Of a DNA stretch of 64,000 nt, positions 30,436 to 38,067 are shown piece by piece (position 1 is the stretch's first letter; the number at the start of each line of letters is the position of its first letter). Location of the stretch: contig CALSSE010000011.1 in NCBI GenBank assembly GCA_943788935.1, positions 124,001 through 188,000 of the forward strand, in the 5' to 3' direction. The stretch is from an uncultured bacterium (lineage in GTDB: Bacteria > Myxococcota_A > Bradymonadia > UBA7976 > VGTA01). A program made the position numbers and the translations under genes. The notes under the pieces were generated by a model, which saw only the letters and a program-made list of their open reading frames with translations, ran no database searches and was not told the origin of the DNA.

Positions 30436-30509
30436 TGCCCCCAGCAGGACTCGAACCTGCGACCCCCACTTTAGGAAAGTGGTGCTCTATCCAGCTGAGC
30501 TATGGAGGC
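30436..30509 (-). tRNA. tRNA-Arg (anticodon CCT)
   Basis: On the minus strand GCCTCCA pairs with TGGGGGC (one G-T). D-arm AGCTCAGCTGGATAGAGC, anticodon stem-loop CCACT-TTCCTAA-AGTGG giving CCT, and T-arm GGTTCGAGTCC are all present. Discriminator A; CCA not encoded. Confidence 0.95.
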
Positions 30510-30603
30510 GACGCGATAGGTGTTCTATCACAACTAACTTAGGGGTTCAAGTATCAAGGAATCATTGAAATAACATGCTGAGAGGGCGCTGAAGATGAGC
30601 GTC

Positions 30604-31122
30604 TTAGTATTGTAACAGCGAGTGGACAGGGATCTCTCCCAATCGACTTGATCCTTGAAGAGCTAAGAGCTCTATGACAACGAGACAGCCGGCGACCTCT
30701 GATCCCGCTCTCTGAATGAGTTCAGCGCAAGCAGCAGCGGTTCCTCCAGTCGCTAGCAGATCATCTACGATGAGCGCTCTCGAATCTGTGGGGAGGTCAT
30801 CTCGATGTAAACTGAGAGAGTCTGATCCATATTCGAGTTGATAGCTCACCGTGTGAACTTCACGGGGGAGCTTCCCTGGTTTACGGGCGGGTAAGAAGGG
30901 GAGTCCAAGCTCTTGAGCGAGAGGAACACCAAAGATAAAGCCTCTAGATTCTATTCCGATAACATGGGTAGGCTTTAACTCTAGCGCTTTAGTCTTTAGC
31001 GCTTGAATACAAGCGTTCATCGCTTCAGGGGAGGCGAGGAGAGGAGTGATATCACGAAATAAAATGCCCTCTTTGGGGAAATTAGGGACGGCTGCTATCA
31101 GTTGATCAAATGGGTATTGCAT
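30604..31122 (-). CDS. apt: Adenine phosphoribosyltransferase
   Basis: 172 residues, the family norm. Converts adenine and PRPP to AMP in purine salvage, cytoplasmic. Seen: VPNFPKEGILFRDITPLL (family N-terminus), IESRGFIFG, PARKPGKLP with the flexible-loop region after it, YQLEYGSDSL, and the PRPP-binding IVDDLLATGGTA. ATG 31122 is nine nt downstream of the M23 peptidase stop, so the two form an operon. Confidence 0.96.
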   Translation of the reverse strand: MQYPFDQLIAAVPNFPKEGILFRDITPLLASPEAMNACIQALKTKALELKPTHVIGIESRGFIFGVPLAQELGLPFLPARKPGKLPREVHTVSYQLEYGSDSLSLHRDDLPTDSRALIVDDLLATGGTAAACAELIQRAGSEVAGCLVVIELLALQGSSRLGEIPVHSLLQY

Positions 31123-31131
31123 GTGGTGAGA

Positions 31132-32016
31132 TTAGTCCTTTTGCCAATAGGATGAGAGAGAGGTCACGGTCTGAGGATGGGTATTTGAGGGCTGCGCTTT
31201 AGATTGAGCAGGAGAGAGCGCTGGTAAATAGAGGAGAGGATCAACGGCTTCACCGCTGATTCGTAGCTCAAAGTGTAGGTGCGGACCTGAACTCTTTCCG
31301 CTATTTCCAACGGTCGCTATGGTTTCTCCTGCATTCACAAATCGGCCTTTCTTCACCATGTTCTTTTGATGATGGGCATAACGAGTCTCTAGACCTCCAG
31401 AATGCTTGATATAGATCACCCATCCATAACCTCCCTGACTATATTCACTGCGAATGACTTCACCGCTGAGCGCTGCTCTGACCTCGGTGCCCATAGAAGC
31501 GCTGATGTCTAAGCCTTTGTGTGGTCGACCATTGCGTAAGCCGAAAGGGCTACTCAATCCTGTATTTTTATGGAGATTGGGGATGATCGGCCATTGAAAC
31601 TTCTTTATCACTGATATGGGAGCGCCATGGAGGAGGCGAAAGCCCGGAAGTTCGCTCAGTCGATCTTCATTTGTCTCTAAAGGGTTCTGTTCTTGCTGGA
31701 GATCGATCAGGCGATCTGGGCTCGATCTTCTATTGAGCTGAGGAATAAATAACCTCTGCCCGACTAAGATTCGACTAGGGTCATTGAGGCCATTAATCTC
31801 TACGATATCTGAAATGGGTACTCGGTGTCTCTTTGCTAATTTGGAGACGCTATCTCCAGATAAGATCGTAATCCATTTCCCCAATGGCGGACGTCTTCCA
31901 AAATGACCGTTACAGGCGCTCATTAACAAGCACATCGAGAGTAGCCCCCCTCCAATAAAGAGGGGAAAGGCTACGCTTGTAGTTCGCGAAGTAACGATCT
32001 TATCTAGATATCTCAT
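31132..32016 (-). CDS. LysM plus M23 peptidase lipoprotein (NlpD/EnvC-like)
   Basis: About 294 residues from ATG 32016 (TTG 32040 is also in frame). Hydrophobic N-terminus ends in LLMSAC, a lipobox-like site. A LysM domain follows (ILSGDSVSKLAKRHRVPISDIVEINGLND with 'LVGQRLFIPQ'), then, from about 165, an M23/LytM domain with SSPFGLRNGRPHKGLDI (first zinc His-Asp set, HKGLD) and GPHLHFELR (HxH). The zinc residues look intact, so it could be a true endopeptidase or an amidase activator in cell separation. Upstream of apt, which it overlaps in transcription. Confidence 0.88.
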   Translation of the reverse strand: MRYLDKIVTSRTTSVAFPLFIGGGLLSMCLLMSACNGHFGRRPPLGKWITILSGDSVSKLAKRHRVPISDIVEINGLNDPSRILVGQRLFIPQLNRRSSPDRLIDLQQEQNPLETNEDRLSELPGFRLLHGAPISVIKKFQWPIIPNLHKNTGLSSPFGLRNGRPHKGLDISASMGTEVRAALSGEVIRSEYSQGGYGWVIYIKHSGGLETRYAHHQKNMVKKGRFVNAGETIATVGNSGKSSGPHLHFELRISGEAVDPLLYLPALSPAQSKAQPSNTHPQTVTSLSSYWQKD

Positions 32017-32194
32017 CCATAGTTTCCGCCAGGTGACCAACGCATCAAGTGCGAAGGGTAAGGACTGATATAGGGTCGCCTACTATCAACGATTAAAGAG
32101 ATTAAAGCGATAATCATCTATTGAATTAGTAACGCCGCTCTTCGAGTGAGTGGACGAGGAGGCTGATCCATGATCATAGGTGTGTTCAGGACAT

Positions 32195-32226
32195 AAAAAA
32201 AGGGGAGAAGCTGAGCTTCTCCCCTT
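32195..32226 (-). terminator. Rho-independent terminator after tRNA-Pro
   Basis: AAGGGGAGAAGCT and AGCTTCTCCCCTT (32200-32226) form a 13-bp near-perfect stem with a single central base in the DNA, and on the minus strand it is followed by a seven-T run. It lies four nt beyond the 3' end of tRNA-Pro. Confidence 0.88.
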
Positions 32227-32230
32227 CGGA

Positions 32231-32304
32231 TCGGGGCGAGAGGATTTGAACCTCCGACCACTTGCACCCCATGCAAGTGCGCTACCAGACTGCGCCACGC
32301 CCCG
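32231..32304 (-). tRNA. tRNA-Pro (anticodon GGG)
   Basis: On the minus strand CGGGGCG begins the acceptor stem and pairs with CGCCCCG. D-arm GGCGCAGTCTGGTAGCGC, anticodon stem-loop CTTGC-ATGGGGT-GCAAG giving GGG, T-arm GGTTCAAATCC. The C1-G72 first pair is typical for bacterial Pro. Discriminator A; CCA not encoded. It is the conserved neighbour of the IHF/MerR genes in many deltaproteobacteria. Confidence 0.95.
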
Positions 32305-32350
32305 ATAACTTCACAATTAAGTAAAGACATGGTCTTAACTTTTACAGGAG

Positions 32351-33388
32351 TCATTTGTCAACTACTAAATCTCGCAGGTCATAAATCTCTTTCAATATGG
32401 ACTCTTTGATACTCAAGAGTTGTGCTTGCAAGATTTTGATTTCTTTGCGTTGTTTAGTATTAGTATCTTGGGTTCTAGCGAGGTCACCCTTCGCTCGCGC
32501 TAGCTGAGCTTGCGAGTGATGGTAAGCTCTCTGCCAAGACTCTTGGTCTTTCGCATTCACAGGAGGAGCCGATGTACCGGTGAGTCTATCATTCGTGGAC
32601 ATATAGTTAGTTTGAGGCTCTCGTTCTTGGGGAGTGGAGGTAAAGGCGTCACTTTGTGTATCGACCGGTCGGCCCCATTTTTGATTGAGATATGTCGATG
32701 AAGAGATCTTTGTACTACCATAAGGAGTGGATATATTACTCGAACGATCTCCTGAGATAGGGAGAGGCGAAGGAGAGGATCGCTTGACAGGGATAGGCTT
32801 GAGCTGAGCGGGATTCAAGTGGGCGGGGAGCGCTTCTTGATCCTCTGCTTGTTGATAATGACGAGCTACAGGAGCCAACGAAGGTGTATCTACAGAGGTG
32901 GGAGAGTATACCTCGATCTGAGGGTTGGTGAAAGCTCTAGTAGGTTTAAAGTCAGTATTAGGTACCGATTGTGTGATGGGGGCTGACGGTCTCTGATGAT
33001 CAGCGATCTCTACTTGAGAATGGTCCTCGGCTCTGAAATGAGTCGCGGTCGATCCTTCTAGCCAGTCTGAGCTCGAGGGCTTGTTGCTTCGAAGAGCTTT
33101 GCTTGATGTCTCTTCCATCGTCGCTCCGTCTCTTTGCACCTGTTGCTGATTGACGGCAGGTGTTGAACGACTGAAACTCTTCTCTAGCTGGACAATAGAG
33201 GGGGCGAGTTGGTCTACTTTGTCATCAGCAGACAGATGTGCTTTCGGAGAATGGTTAGTTAAGGAGAGCGATCGAAAGTGATCATGAGGGCTTGGAGATA
33301 GATCAAAAGGATCAGCGTCTAGGTCAGCGAAGAGATCCTCGTCTGTTCTGCCGATAACTCTTCGTTTGCCACCGCTCTGCTTCATCAC
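32351..33388 (-). pseudogene. Downstream fragment of split MerR-like gene: disordered linker and coiled coil
   Basis: 345 residues can be read from GTG 33388, but the same frame is open back to a TGA at 33473-33475, where the MerR-like ORF ends, so these are two halves of one frame. The 28 codons between (DEESSLHLEDPFASESE and on) are protein-like and repeat the 'DPF' style of residues 25-30, which argues the start at 33388 is not natural. Residues ~30-270 are low-complexity, Ser/Pro/Gln-rich; the last ~70 residues form a strong coiled coil. It may be expressed separately, as an internally initiated product, or not at all. Confidence 0.6.
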
Positions 33389-33458
33389 CGCTAAGTGTTC
33401 ATGACGATTACCCTCTGACTCACTCGCGAAGGGGTCCTCGAGGTGAAGGGAGGACTCC

Positions 33459-33560
33459 TCATCTCTCTTATCTCATCTCCTTATCTCATCTCCCTTATGC
33501 TCATCTCCCTTATGCTCATCTCCCTTATGCTCATCTCCCTTATGCTCATCTCCCTTATGC
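33459..33560 (-). repeat. 15-nt tandem repeat (HKGDE) with two degenerate units carrying the stop
   Basis: Five exact 15-nt units occupy 33486-33560 (minus-strand form GCATAAGGGAGATGA, translating as HKGDE). Two further units follow at 33459-33485 in degenerate form, 13 nt (GATAAGGAGATGA) and 14 nt (GATAAGAGAGATGA). The three missing bases shift the frame and create TGA at 33473-33475, then return it to the original phase. Confidence 0.9.
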
Positions 33561-34090
33561 TCTATGTCCTGATGAATAAGATTTGATGCTGATGGTTTAA
33601 TTATCTCTTCTTGAGCGAAATTCTCTGGAGGGGGAGCCGAGATGGGTTGATTGGGCGGTGCGGTCACTGAGCGTTGGTTGACGGAGGGGGCGAACGAAGA
33701 ACGATCCCTTGCAGGGCTCGCTGAATCGAGACTTATCTCTTCATCGATGATCGATAATGCTCGCATCGCGCCCGATGAGTTAAGTGGCTCTTTAGACTCA
33801 ATCTCATCATCTGAGGCTTGATCCGCAGCGTGTGGCCGTGGATTTTTGGAGATCCACCTCTCGAGAGCGCTCCGAGTCCCCGCAAAATCTTGATTATAAT
33901 TGTGGAAGAGTCGGTGGGCATGCTGGAGGAGATCGAACTCCCAACTCGTGTACAAGCGCCCTCTATCATGTTGTAGGGGCTTGAGGTCCGGAATTTGAGT
34001 CTCCCAACGATAAAGCGTGTCAGGAGAGATCCTCAAACTCTCGGTCACTTCGTGTAGACTATATTTTTTCTCACTCATGAAGTGACTCAT
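33473..34090 (-). CDS. MerR-like regulator (truncated N-terminal half of split gene)
   Basis: 205 residues. Residues ~9-80 form a MerR-type winged-helix domain (YSLHEVTESLRISPDTLYRWET, then a wing and 'DLLQHAHRLFHNYNQDFAG'), expected to bind DNA. A disordered Pro/Ser-rich region follows and the ORF ends in five HKGDE units and a short out-of-register tail (IRR) at TGA 33475-33473. Starts at ATG 34090 or ATG 34078 are both possible. The position between an IHF/HU gene and tRNA-Pro is the classic deltaproteobacterial location of a MerR gene. The same frame continues after the stop into the ORF at 32351-33388, so the full protein was probably about 579 residues with a C-terminal coiled coil. Confidence 0.75.
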   Translation of the reverse strand: MSHFMSEKKYSLHEVTESLRISPDTLYRWETQIPDLKPLQHDRGRLYTSWEFDLLQHAHRLFHNYNQDFAGTRSALERWISKNPRPHAADQASDDEIESKEPLNSSGAMRALSIIDEEISLDSASPARDRSSFAPSVNQRSVTAPPNQPISAPPPENFAQEEIIKPSASNLIHQDIEHKGDEHKGDEHKGDEHKGDEHKGDEIRR

Positions 34091-34226
34091 GTCTCCATCT
34101 ATTCAAGCTGCTCCAAAAGAGCAAATCGCTGATATCTAAGGAGTCATTTAAGCGTAGTCTAGTGAACTTGGCAAGTAGATCGAGTTATATCGGTCTAAGA
34201 AAGCGTATTACTCTTATAGACACAGC

Positions 34227-34619
34227 TTAAACGTCTGCTTGATTGATTGCTTTCTTGAGAACCGCAGAAGGCTTGAAGGTAAGGACATATCGAGAAGAGA
34301 TGGTGATCTTTTCATTGTTTTGAGGATTACGTCCCGGGCGTGAACGCTTGTAGCGGATGATGAAGTTACCAAAACCAGAGATCTTCAATCGTCGCTCAGG
34401 TTTAAGAGAAGGGTCTACTTCAAAATTCTCAGCGTTATTGTCTAGTTCATCTCGTAATGACCTGATCTCTGACTTAAGAGTCTGGAATACGCATTCAACA
34501 AGCTCTGCTGACTGTCGCTTAGTGATTTCTCGATTACCATTCTCCTGTAATTCATGATGAACAACATCAATGATCTGTGCTTTTGTAACAGTTGTCTTAC
34601 CATTAATTTCGGTGTTCAT
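34227..34619 (-). CDS. IHF/HU-family DNA-bending protein with internal insertion
   Basis: 130 residues from ATG 34619, with GGGGGGAAC just before it; TTG 34631 would add four residues. The family core is clear: TKAQIIDVVHHEL at the N-terminus and KISGFGNFIIRYKRSRPGRNPQ plus 'SSRYVLTFKPSAVLKKAIN' at the C-terminus. GRNPQ places it in the DNA-arm, and the location upstream of the MerR gene fits IHF alpha. Usual length is 90-105; here an extra ~20-residue segment (DELDNNAENFEVDPSLKPER) sits before the beta-arms. It should bend and compact DNA as a homodimer or with another subunit. Confidence 0.85.
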   Translation of the reverse strand: MNTEINGKTTVTKAQIIDVVHHELQENGNREITKRQSAELVECVFQTLKSEIRSLRDELDNNAENFEVDPSLKPERRLKISGFGNFIIRYKRSRPGRNPQNNEKITISSRYVLTFKPSAVLKKAINQADV

Positions 34620-34667
34620 AGTTCCCCCCAAATTACATTCATTCAGCTCTGCAGCTGAAACGTAAAA

Positions 34668-34673
34668 ATTATA
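34668..34673 (-). promoter_or_regulatory. Candidate -10 element for the IHF-like gene
   Basis: A perfect TATAAT on the minus strand lies about 48 nt upstream of the IHF-like start. No good -35 is at the normal distance (a TTAACC is 20 nt away). Confidence 0.4.
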
Positions 34674-35293
34674 AGATGCTTAAACCTAACGATGGTTAAG
34701 TGTAGTGAGAGGTCACGACAAAACTTAACTTTATAGAATTATTGTATGGTTTGTTATCTCTTCAAAAATATGAAAGAAACTTATATGAATCTGAATTCTA
34801 TTTGTCAAATCGAAAGTTAGATAGAAAACAGATATTGTCTTTAATAGACTTCAAGGAACTTACTTTCTAGATGTCTATTAAGTCGGTTATTAGGCGGAAT
34901 ATAAACGATGAGTCCGTCTATAAATGATTACGTTTTCTTCGTTAAATAGTTACATTTTATAAACGAGTTAACTGTAGAACTCTAAGCAGTAGAGCGGCCA
35001 CTGATCGGTGATTATTACGACAATAGGCAAATGATCTAAATAAGACTCATGCTTTATTCTCTTGCCTCAGCTCTCTGAAGCATCAGTGCTCTGGTGTATC
35101 ACTTCTCTCGTAGATCAGTCCCAAAGGGTGCTAGAGAGTACAGAGAGTGAATGAGTTTTGAGCCGCTATAAACAGCGGTTACCAAGAGCGTCTATCTATT
35201 AACAGCGCTCTTGGTATCTTTATCATTAAACTTTAAATGATGAGAGACTCTTGTGGGAGACGCCTCACCTCTTTGCCTAATGAGCCACGCTCT
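34674..35293. other. AT-rich intergenic region with inverted repeat after rplT
   Basis: About 620 nt without a convincing ORF between the IHF-like gene and rplT. pheS and pheT, which usually lie here, are absent. At 35180-35190 and 35206-35216, TACCAAGAGCG and CGCTCTTGGTA form an 11-bp perfect stem with a 15-nt loop, about 75 nt beyond the rplT stop; a second smaller hairpin (CCGCT/AGCGG, 35162-35179) is next to it. Neither has a T-run on the minus strand, so they are only possible terminators or mRNA-end structures. The remainder is AT-rich and I see nothing specific in it. Confidence 0.45.
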
Positions 35294-35647
35294 TTAGAGT
35301 TGGCCTCGGGCAGTCTCCACAACTTGTGCAAAGGCTGCTTGGTCATAGATGGCGAGGTCAGCGAGGACACGGCGATCAAGCTCGATTCCGGCTTTTTTGA
35401 GCCCGTTGATGAAGACGCTGTAGTTCATTCCGTAAGGTCGAACTGCAGCATTGATACGGACGATCCATAGTCGGCGAAAAGCTCTTTTGCGCTGCTTACG
35501 GTCACGATAAGCGTAGCAAAGTCCACGATGAACTGCCTCTATCGCGCTTCGGAAGAGTTTACTGTGGGCTCCACGATAGCCTTTGGCCATCTTTAGGATT
35601 CGATTGTGTCGTCTGCGGGCTTTAAAGCCCCTTTTTGCTCTTGGCAT
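35294..35647 (-). CDS. rplT: 50S ribosomal protein bL20
   Basis: 117 residues from ATG 35647 (AGGAG 7-8 nt upstream). [25 protein letters not shown] and [23 protein letters not shown] are diagnostic of L20, which is needed for 50S assembly. The ten residues upstream in frame are unlike the family. It follows rpmI by 132 nt on the same strand. Confidence 0.97.
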   Translation of the reverse strand: MPRAKRGFKARRRHNRILKMAKGYRGAHSKLFRSAIEAVHRGLCYAYRDRKQRKRAFRRLWIVRINAAVRPYGMNYSVFINGLKKAGIELDRRVLADLAIYDQAAFAQVVETARGQL

Positions 35648-35779
35648 GGGTACTGCTCCTGTGGAGTGACACGCCACATAGCGTTGCTATGTTGTTTTGC
35701 GCGCCTCCCTCACTGTGAATGTAAGAGGGTATCAGCTTTATTAGTTATGTGTAGGTGGCTGATGGGCTGGCTGTAAGGT

Positions 35780-35977
35780 TTAGCCGTAAGGTAGTAAGCG
35801 CTTTACGAGTTGCGCATCACCGGTCTCGAGGAATTCGCTACCACGAAGCTGTCGCTTACGCTTTTGCGCTTTCTTGGTGAGGATGTGTCGCTTGTTCGCA
35901 TGGAAGAACTTCACTTTACCTTTTTTTGTGACCTTGAAGCGTTTACGCGCTCCACGATTCGTCTTCATCTTTGGCAT
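35780..35977 (-). CDS. rpmI: 50S ribosomal protein bL35
   Basis: 65 residues, the family length. [21 protein letters not shown] and [16 protein letters not shown] are typical of L35. ATG 35977 has GAGGAG 8 nt upstream. rpmI-rplT are neighbours as in most bacteria, but infC is not upstream; tRNA-Val lies there instead. Confidence 0.97.
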   Translation of the reverse strand: MPKMKTNRGARKRFKVTKKGKVKFFHANKRHILTKKAQKRKRQLRGSEFLETGDAQLVKRLLPYG

Positions 35978-35992
35978 AATCGTGTCTCCTCA

Positions 35993-36020
35993 CTCAAGGT
36001 CTCGCAGATGGAGACTTGAG
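35993..36020 (-). promoter_or_regulatory. Hairpin directly upstream of the rpmI Shine-Dalgarno
   Basis: On the minus strand CTCAAGTCTC, a short loop and GAGACCTTGAG form a 10-bp stem with one bulged base. Its 3' arm ends right before the GAGGAG ribosome-binding site of rpmI. L20 represses its own operon through leader RNA in other bacteria; this may be such a site or simply a stem that limits access. Confidence 0.4.
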
Positions 36021-36067
36021 AGGATGTGGTTGGTGAAGATGGGGAGTGACCCCATACAGAGAGAATG

Positions 36068-36096
36068 TTCTTAATCCGCTTCTAACTGTATGTCAA
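36068..36096 (-). promoter_or_regulatory. Candidate sigma70-type promoter for rpmI-rplT
   Basis: Minus-strand TTGACA (36091-36096), 17-nt spacer and TAAGAA (36068-36073). It gives a leader of about 80 nt. Between here and tRNA-Val (36097-36363) I see no further feature. Confidence 0.5.
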
Positions 36097-36363
36097 CCTT
36101 ATCTTAGAGTGCTTTCCTCAAGTTTTAGAGCCTCTCATTACTCAATAAATAGCTTCGGTAAGGATCATCTTGAGCGCTTAAAAACAGGGTGAACTTATGC
36201 TAAACCAACCTGTGAAATTAACTCTGAGCGATCAGTAGTCGCTAGTAGATCGAAAAGTAGCTCGACTCATCAGAGAGTAAGTTATGGTTTTGAACCGGTA
36301 TGTAGTCGTTACATCGAAGAGGTTCTCTTAGATTCTCTAGTGATGTTACGACAGTCTACCAAG

Positions 36364-36435
36364 TAGGCACGGGCGGGATCGAACCGCCGACCCCTTCCAC
36401 GTCAAGGAAGTGCTCTCCCACTGAGCTACGCGCCT
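36364..36435 (-). tRNA. tRNA-Val (anticodon GAC)
   Basis: On the minus strand AGGCGCG pairs with CGTGCCT. D-arm AGCTCAGTGGGAGAGC, anticodon stem-loop CTTCC-TTGACGT-GGAAG giving GAC, T-arm GGTTCGATCCC. Discriminator A; CCA not encoded. The 5' base is A, paired to T72. Confidence 0.95.
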
Positions 36436-36449
36436 TTAGGTCGGCAAGA

Positions 36450-36479
36450 TTCATAAACCAAACCCAATGCTGACGTCAA
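36450..36479 (-). promoter_or_regulatory. Candidate promoter for tRNA-Val
   Basis: Minus-strand TTGACG (36474-36479), 18-nt spacer and TATGAA (36450-36455), placing initiation shortly before the tRNA 5' end at 36435. Confidence 0.5.
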
Positions 36480-36671
36480 GAACTTTTTATGTACTCATTG
36501 ATTTCATCGGTCGCTAGATGGCGTTTTTTAAGGTGACTCTAGGGTCTCATCAAGCTAGATCTGCTCGTGTAAAAAGGTTGTGTACTCCCCATGAACCATC
36601 TATGTTCTCTTCATTTAAACGTAAATAAACTCTCATGTGAATAGTACAAACGACGACTCGCTGTCTCATTG

Positions 36672-36677
36672 TATAAT
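36672..36677 (+). promoter_or_regulatory. Candidate -10 element for the DEAD-box helicase gene
   Basis: A perfect TATAAT at 36672-36677 would leave a ~65-nt leader. No good -35 is at 17 nt. The 312-nt gap between tRNA-Val and the helicase holds otherwise only the minus-strand tRNA promoter. Confidence 0.4.
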
Positions 36678-36747
36678 AAATATGAAGTGTTGCCTGCCTC
36701 AGCGCTCGCCCTCTTAAGCTGAGAGCCTTGGAGAGAACCAAAACTGT

Positions 36748-38067
36748 ATGGTTGATCACGCCGAAGAGTCCTCAAATCCCGTTACCTTCCCTCAACTCCC
36801 TCTCTCTGATGAGCTCCTTACTGCTCTGGCAACAATGAACTACACAGAGGCGACCCCGGTACAAGCGGGGGCAATCCCGGCTGCGATTGAGGGCAGAGAT
36901 CTCATGGTTCAGTCACAAACAGGTACAGGTAAGACGGCTGCCTTTACGATCCCGATGATTGAGAGGCTTAAAGGTGAGGGGAACATCTCAGCCATCGCTC
37001 TCGCGCCGACACGAGAGTTGGCTAGACAGGTTATGGAAGAGGCAAAGCGACTCTCAGCTCACTCTCCATCATTTACCGTCACTTGCATTTATGGTGGCGT
37101 CTCTTTTGACGATCAAGTTGAGGTGATTAAGCAAAAGCCTACTTTGATCGTTGGGACTCCCGGGAGAGTAATCGATCATCTTCGTCGTGGAACACTCAAG
37201 CTCGACCATGTTCGATGCTTTGTTCTCGACGAGGCTGATGAGATGTTAAGCATGGGCTTTGCTGAGGAACTTGAGCAAATATTAAGGTATCTTCCTACAG
37301 AGCGACAAACTCTTTTCTTCTCAGCGACCTTTCCGGCCTCGGTAAAACGATATGCAAAGAAGACGCTTAAAGACCCATTGTCACTTTCTTTTCTCACTGA
37401 AACCTCAAGCGCCGATGACCTTGATCATTATTACATGCTTCTTCCTGGGGTCGCTCGAGGGACTCATCTGAAGAATCTGCTGAGAGAGTTAAATCCAGAG
37501 AGCGCGATCATCTTCACTAACACTCGTCGAGATGCTGATCGTACCGCTCAAATGTTAACTCGGGCAGGATTGGATGCTGATCGGTTGAGCGGCGATATGG
37601 ATCAAAAAGAGCGCGATCGAGTGATGACTAAAATGAAAGCGAAACAGATTCGTTTTCTAGTAGCGACGGATGTGGCTGCTCGAGGCATCGACATCACTCA
37701 GTTGAGCCATGTCATTCATTACCAACTCCCTGATAACCCTGAGGTGTATATCCACCGAAGTGGTAGAACAGGGAGAGCAGGAGCAAAAGGAGAGGTGTAC
37801 AGTCTCGCAAGTTCACAAGATCTCGGTGTGATCTATGCTCTCAAGCGATTTCATAATCTAGTGCTCACTGAGCGACCACTCCCTAAGGCGCAAGCGAAGT
37901 CTACTAAGTCGGCAAGCCCAAGCTCAAGCCCAAGCTCAAGCTCAAGCTCAAGCCAAGCTCAAGCTCAAGCTCAAGCTCAAGCTCAAGCTCAAGCTCAAGC
38001 TCAAGCCCAAGCTCTCGAAGAAACAAAGTCTTACCTACCTCTGAGCACAGTCAAACTAAAGAGTTGA
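36748..38067 (+). CDS. DEAD-box RNA helicase (core; C-terminus frameshifted)
   Basis: 439 residues. Q-motif and motif I (TPVQAGAIPA, SQTGTGKTAAF near 56-66), motif Ia PTRELA (~87), motif II DEAD (~160), motif III SAT (~190) and motif VI HRSGRTGRAG (~335) are all present, so the two RecA domains are complete and should bind ATP and RNA. The C-terminus becomes Ser-rich (AGCTCA repeats), then at 37951-37955 a repeat unit is 5 nt instead of 6, shifting from Ser-Ser to Gln-Ala repeats and to TGA 38065. The intact frame continues in the next ORF, which encodes a DbpA-type RNA-binding domain, so this gene is probably one ~712-residue helicase split by a 1-nt deletion. TTGA overlap links the two ORFs. 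Confidence 0.9.
   Translation: MVDHAEESSNPVTFPQLPLSDELLTALATMNYTEATPVQAGAIPAAIEGRDLMVQSQTGTGKTAAFTIPMIERLKGEGNISAIALAPTRELARQVMEEAKRLSAHSPSFTVTCIYGGVSFDDQVEVIKQKPTLIVGTPGRVIDHLRRGTLKLDHVRCFVLDEADEMLSMGFAEELEQILRYLPTERQTLFFSATFPASVKRYAKKTLKDPLSLSFLTETSSADDLDHYYMLLPGVARGTHLKNLLRELNPESAIIFTNTRRDADRTAQMLTRAGLDADRLSGDMDQKERDRVMTKMKAKQIRFLVATDVAARGIDITQLSHVIHYQLPDNPEVYIHRSGRTGRAGAKGEVYSLASSQDLGVIYALKRFHNLVLTERPLPKAQAKSTKSASPSSSPSSSSSSSQAQAQAQAQAQAQAQAQAQALEETKSYLPLSTVKLKS
37915..38015 (+). repeat. AGCYCA hexanucleotide repeat in the helicase gene
   Basis: About 16 units of AGCTCA or AGCCCA (Ser-Ser or Ser-Pro). All are 6 nt except the one at 37951-37955 (AGCCA), which lacks one pyrimidine and changes the frame. 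Eight uninterrupted AGCTCA units follow it (37956-38003), read as Gln-Ala in the helicase ORF. Confidence 0.93.

Noticed and set aside
32041..32194. Possible ORFs between the M23 gene and tRNA-Pro
   Set aside because: The two short frames there read through the tRNA and its terminator and have no protein character.
33473..33475. TGA as a selenocysteine codon joining the MerR halves
   Set aside because: The codon lies in a degenerate repeat outside any redox domain and no SECIS-like stem is seen after it; an indel explains it better.
33459..38015. Tandem repeats as possible CRISPR arrays
   Set aside because: Units are 6-20 nt, directly adjacent, with no spacers; they are coding or simple-sequence repeats.
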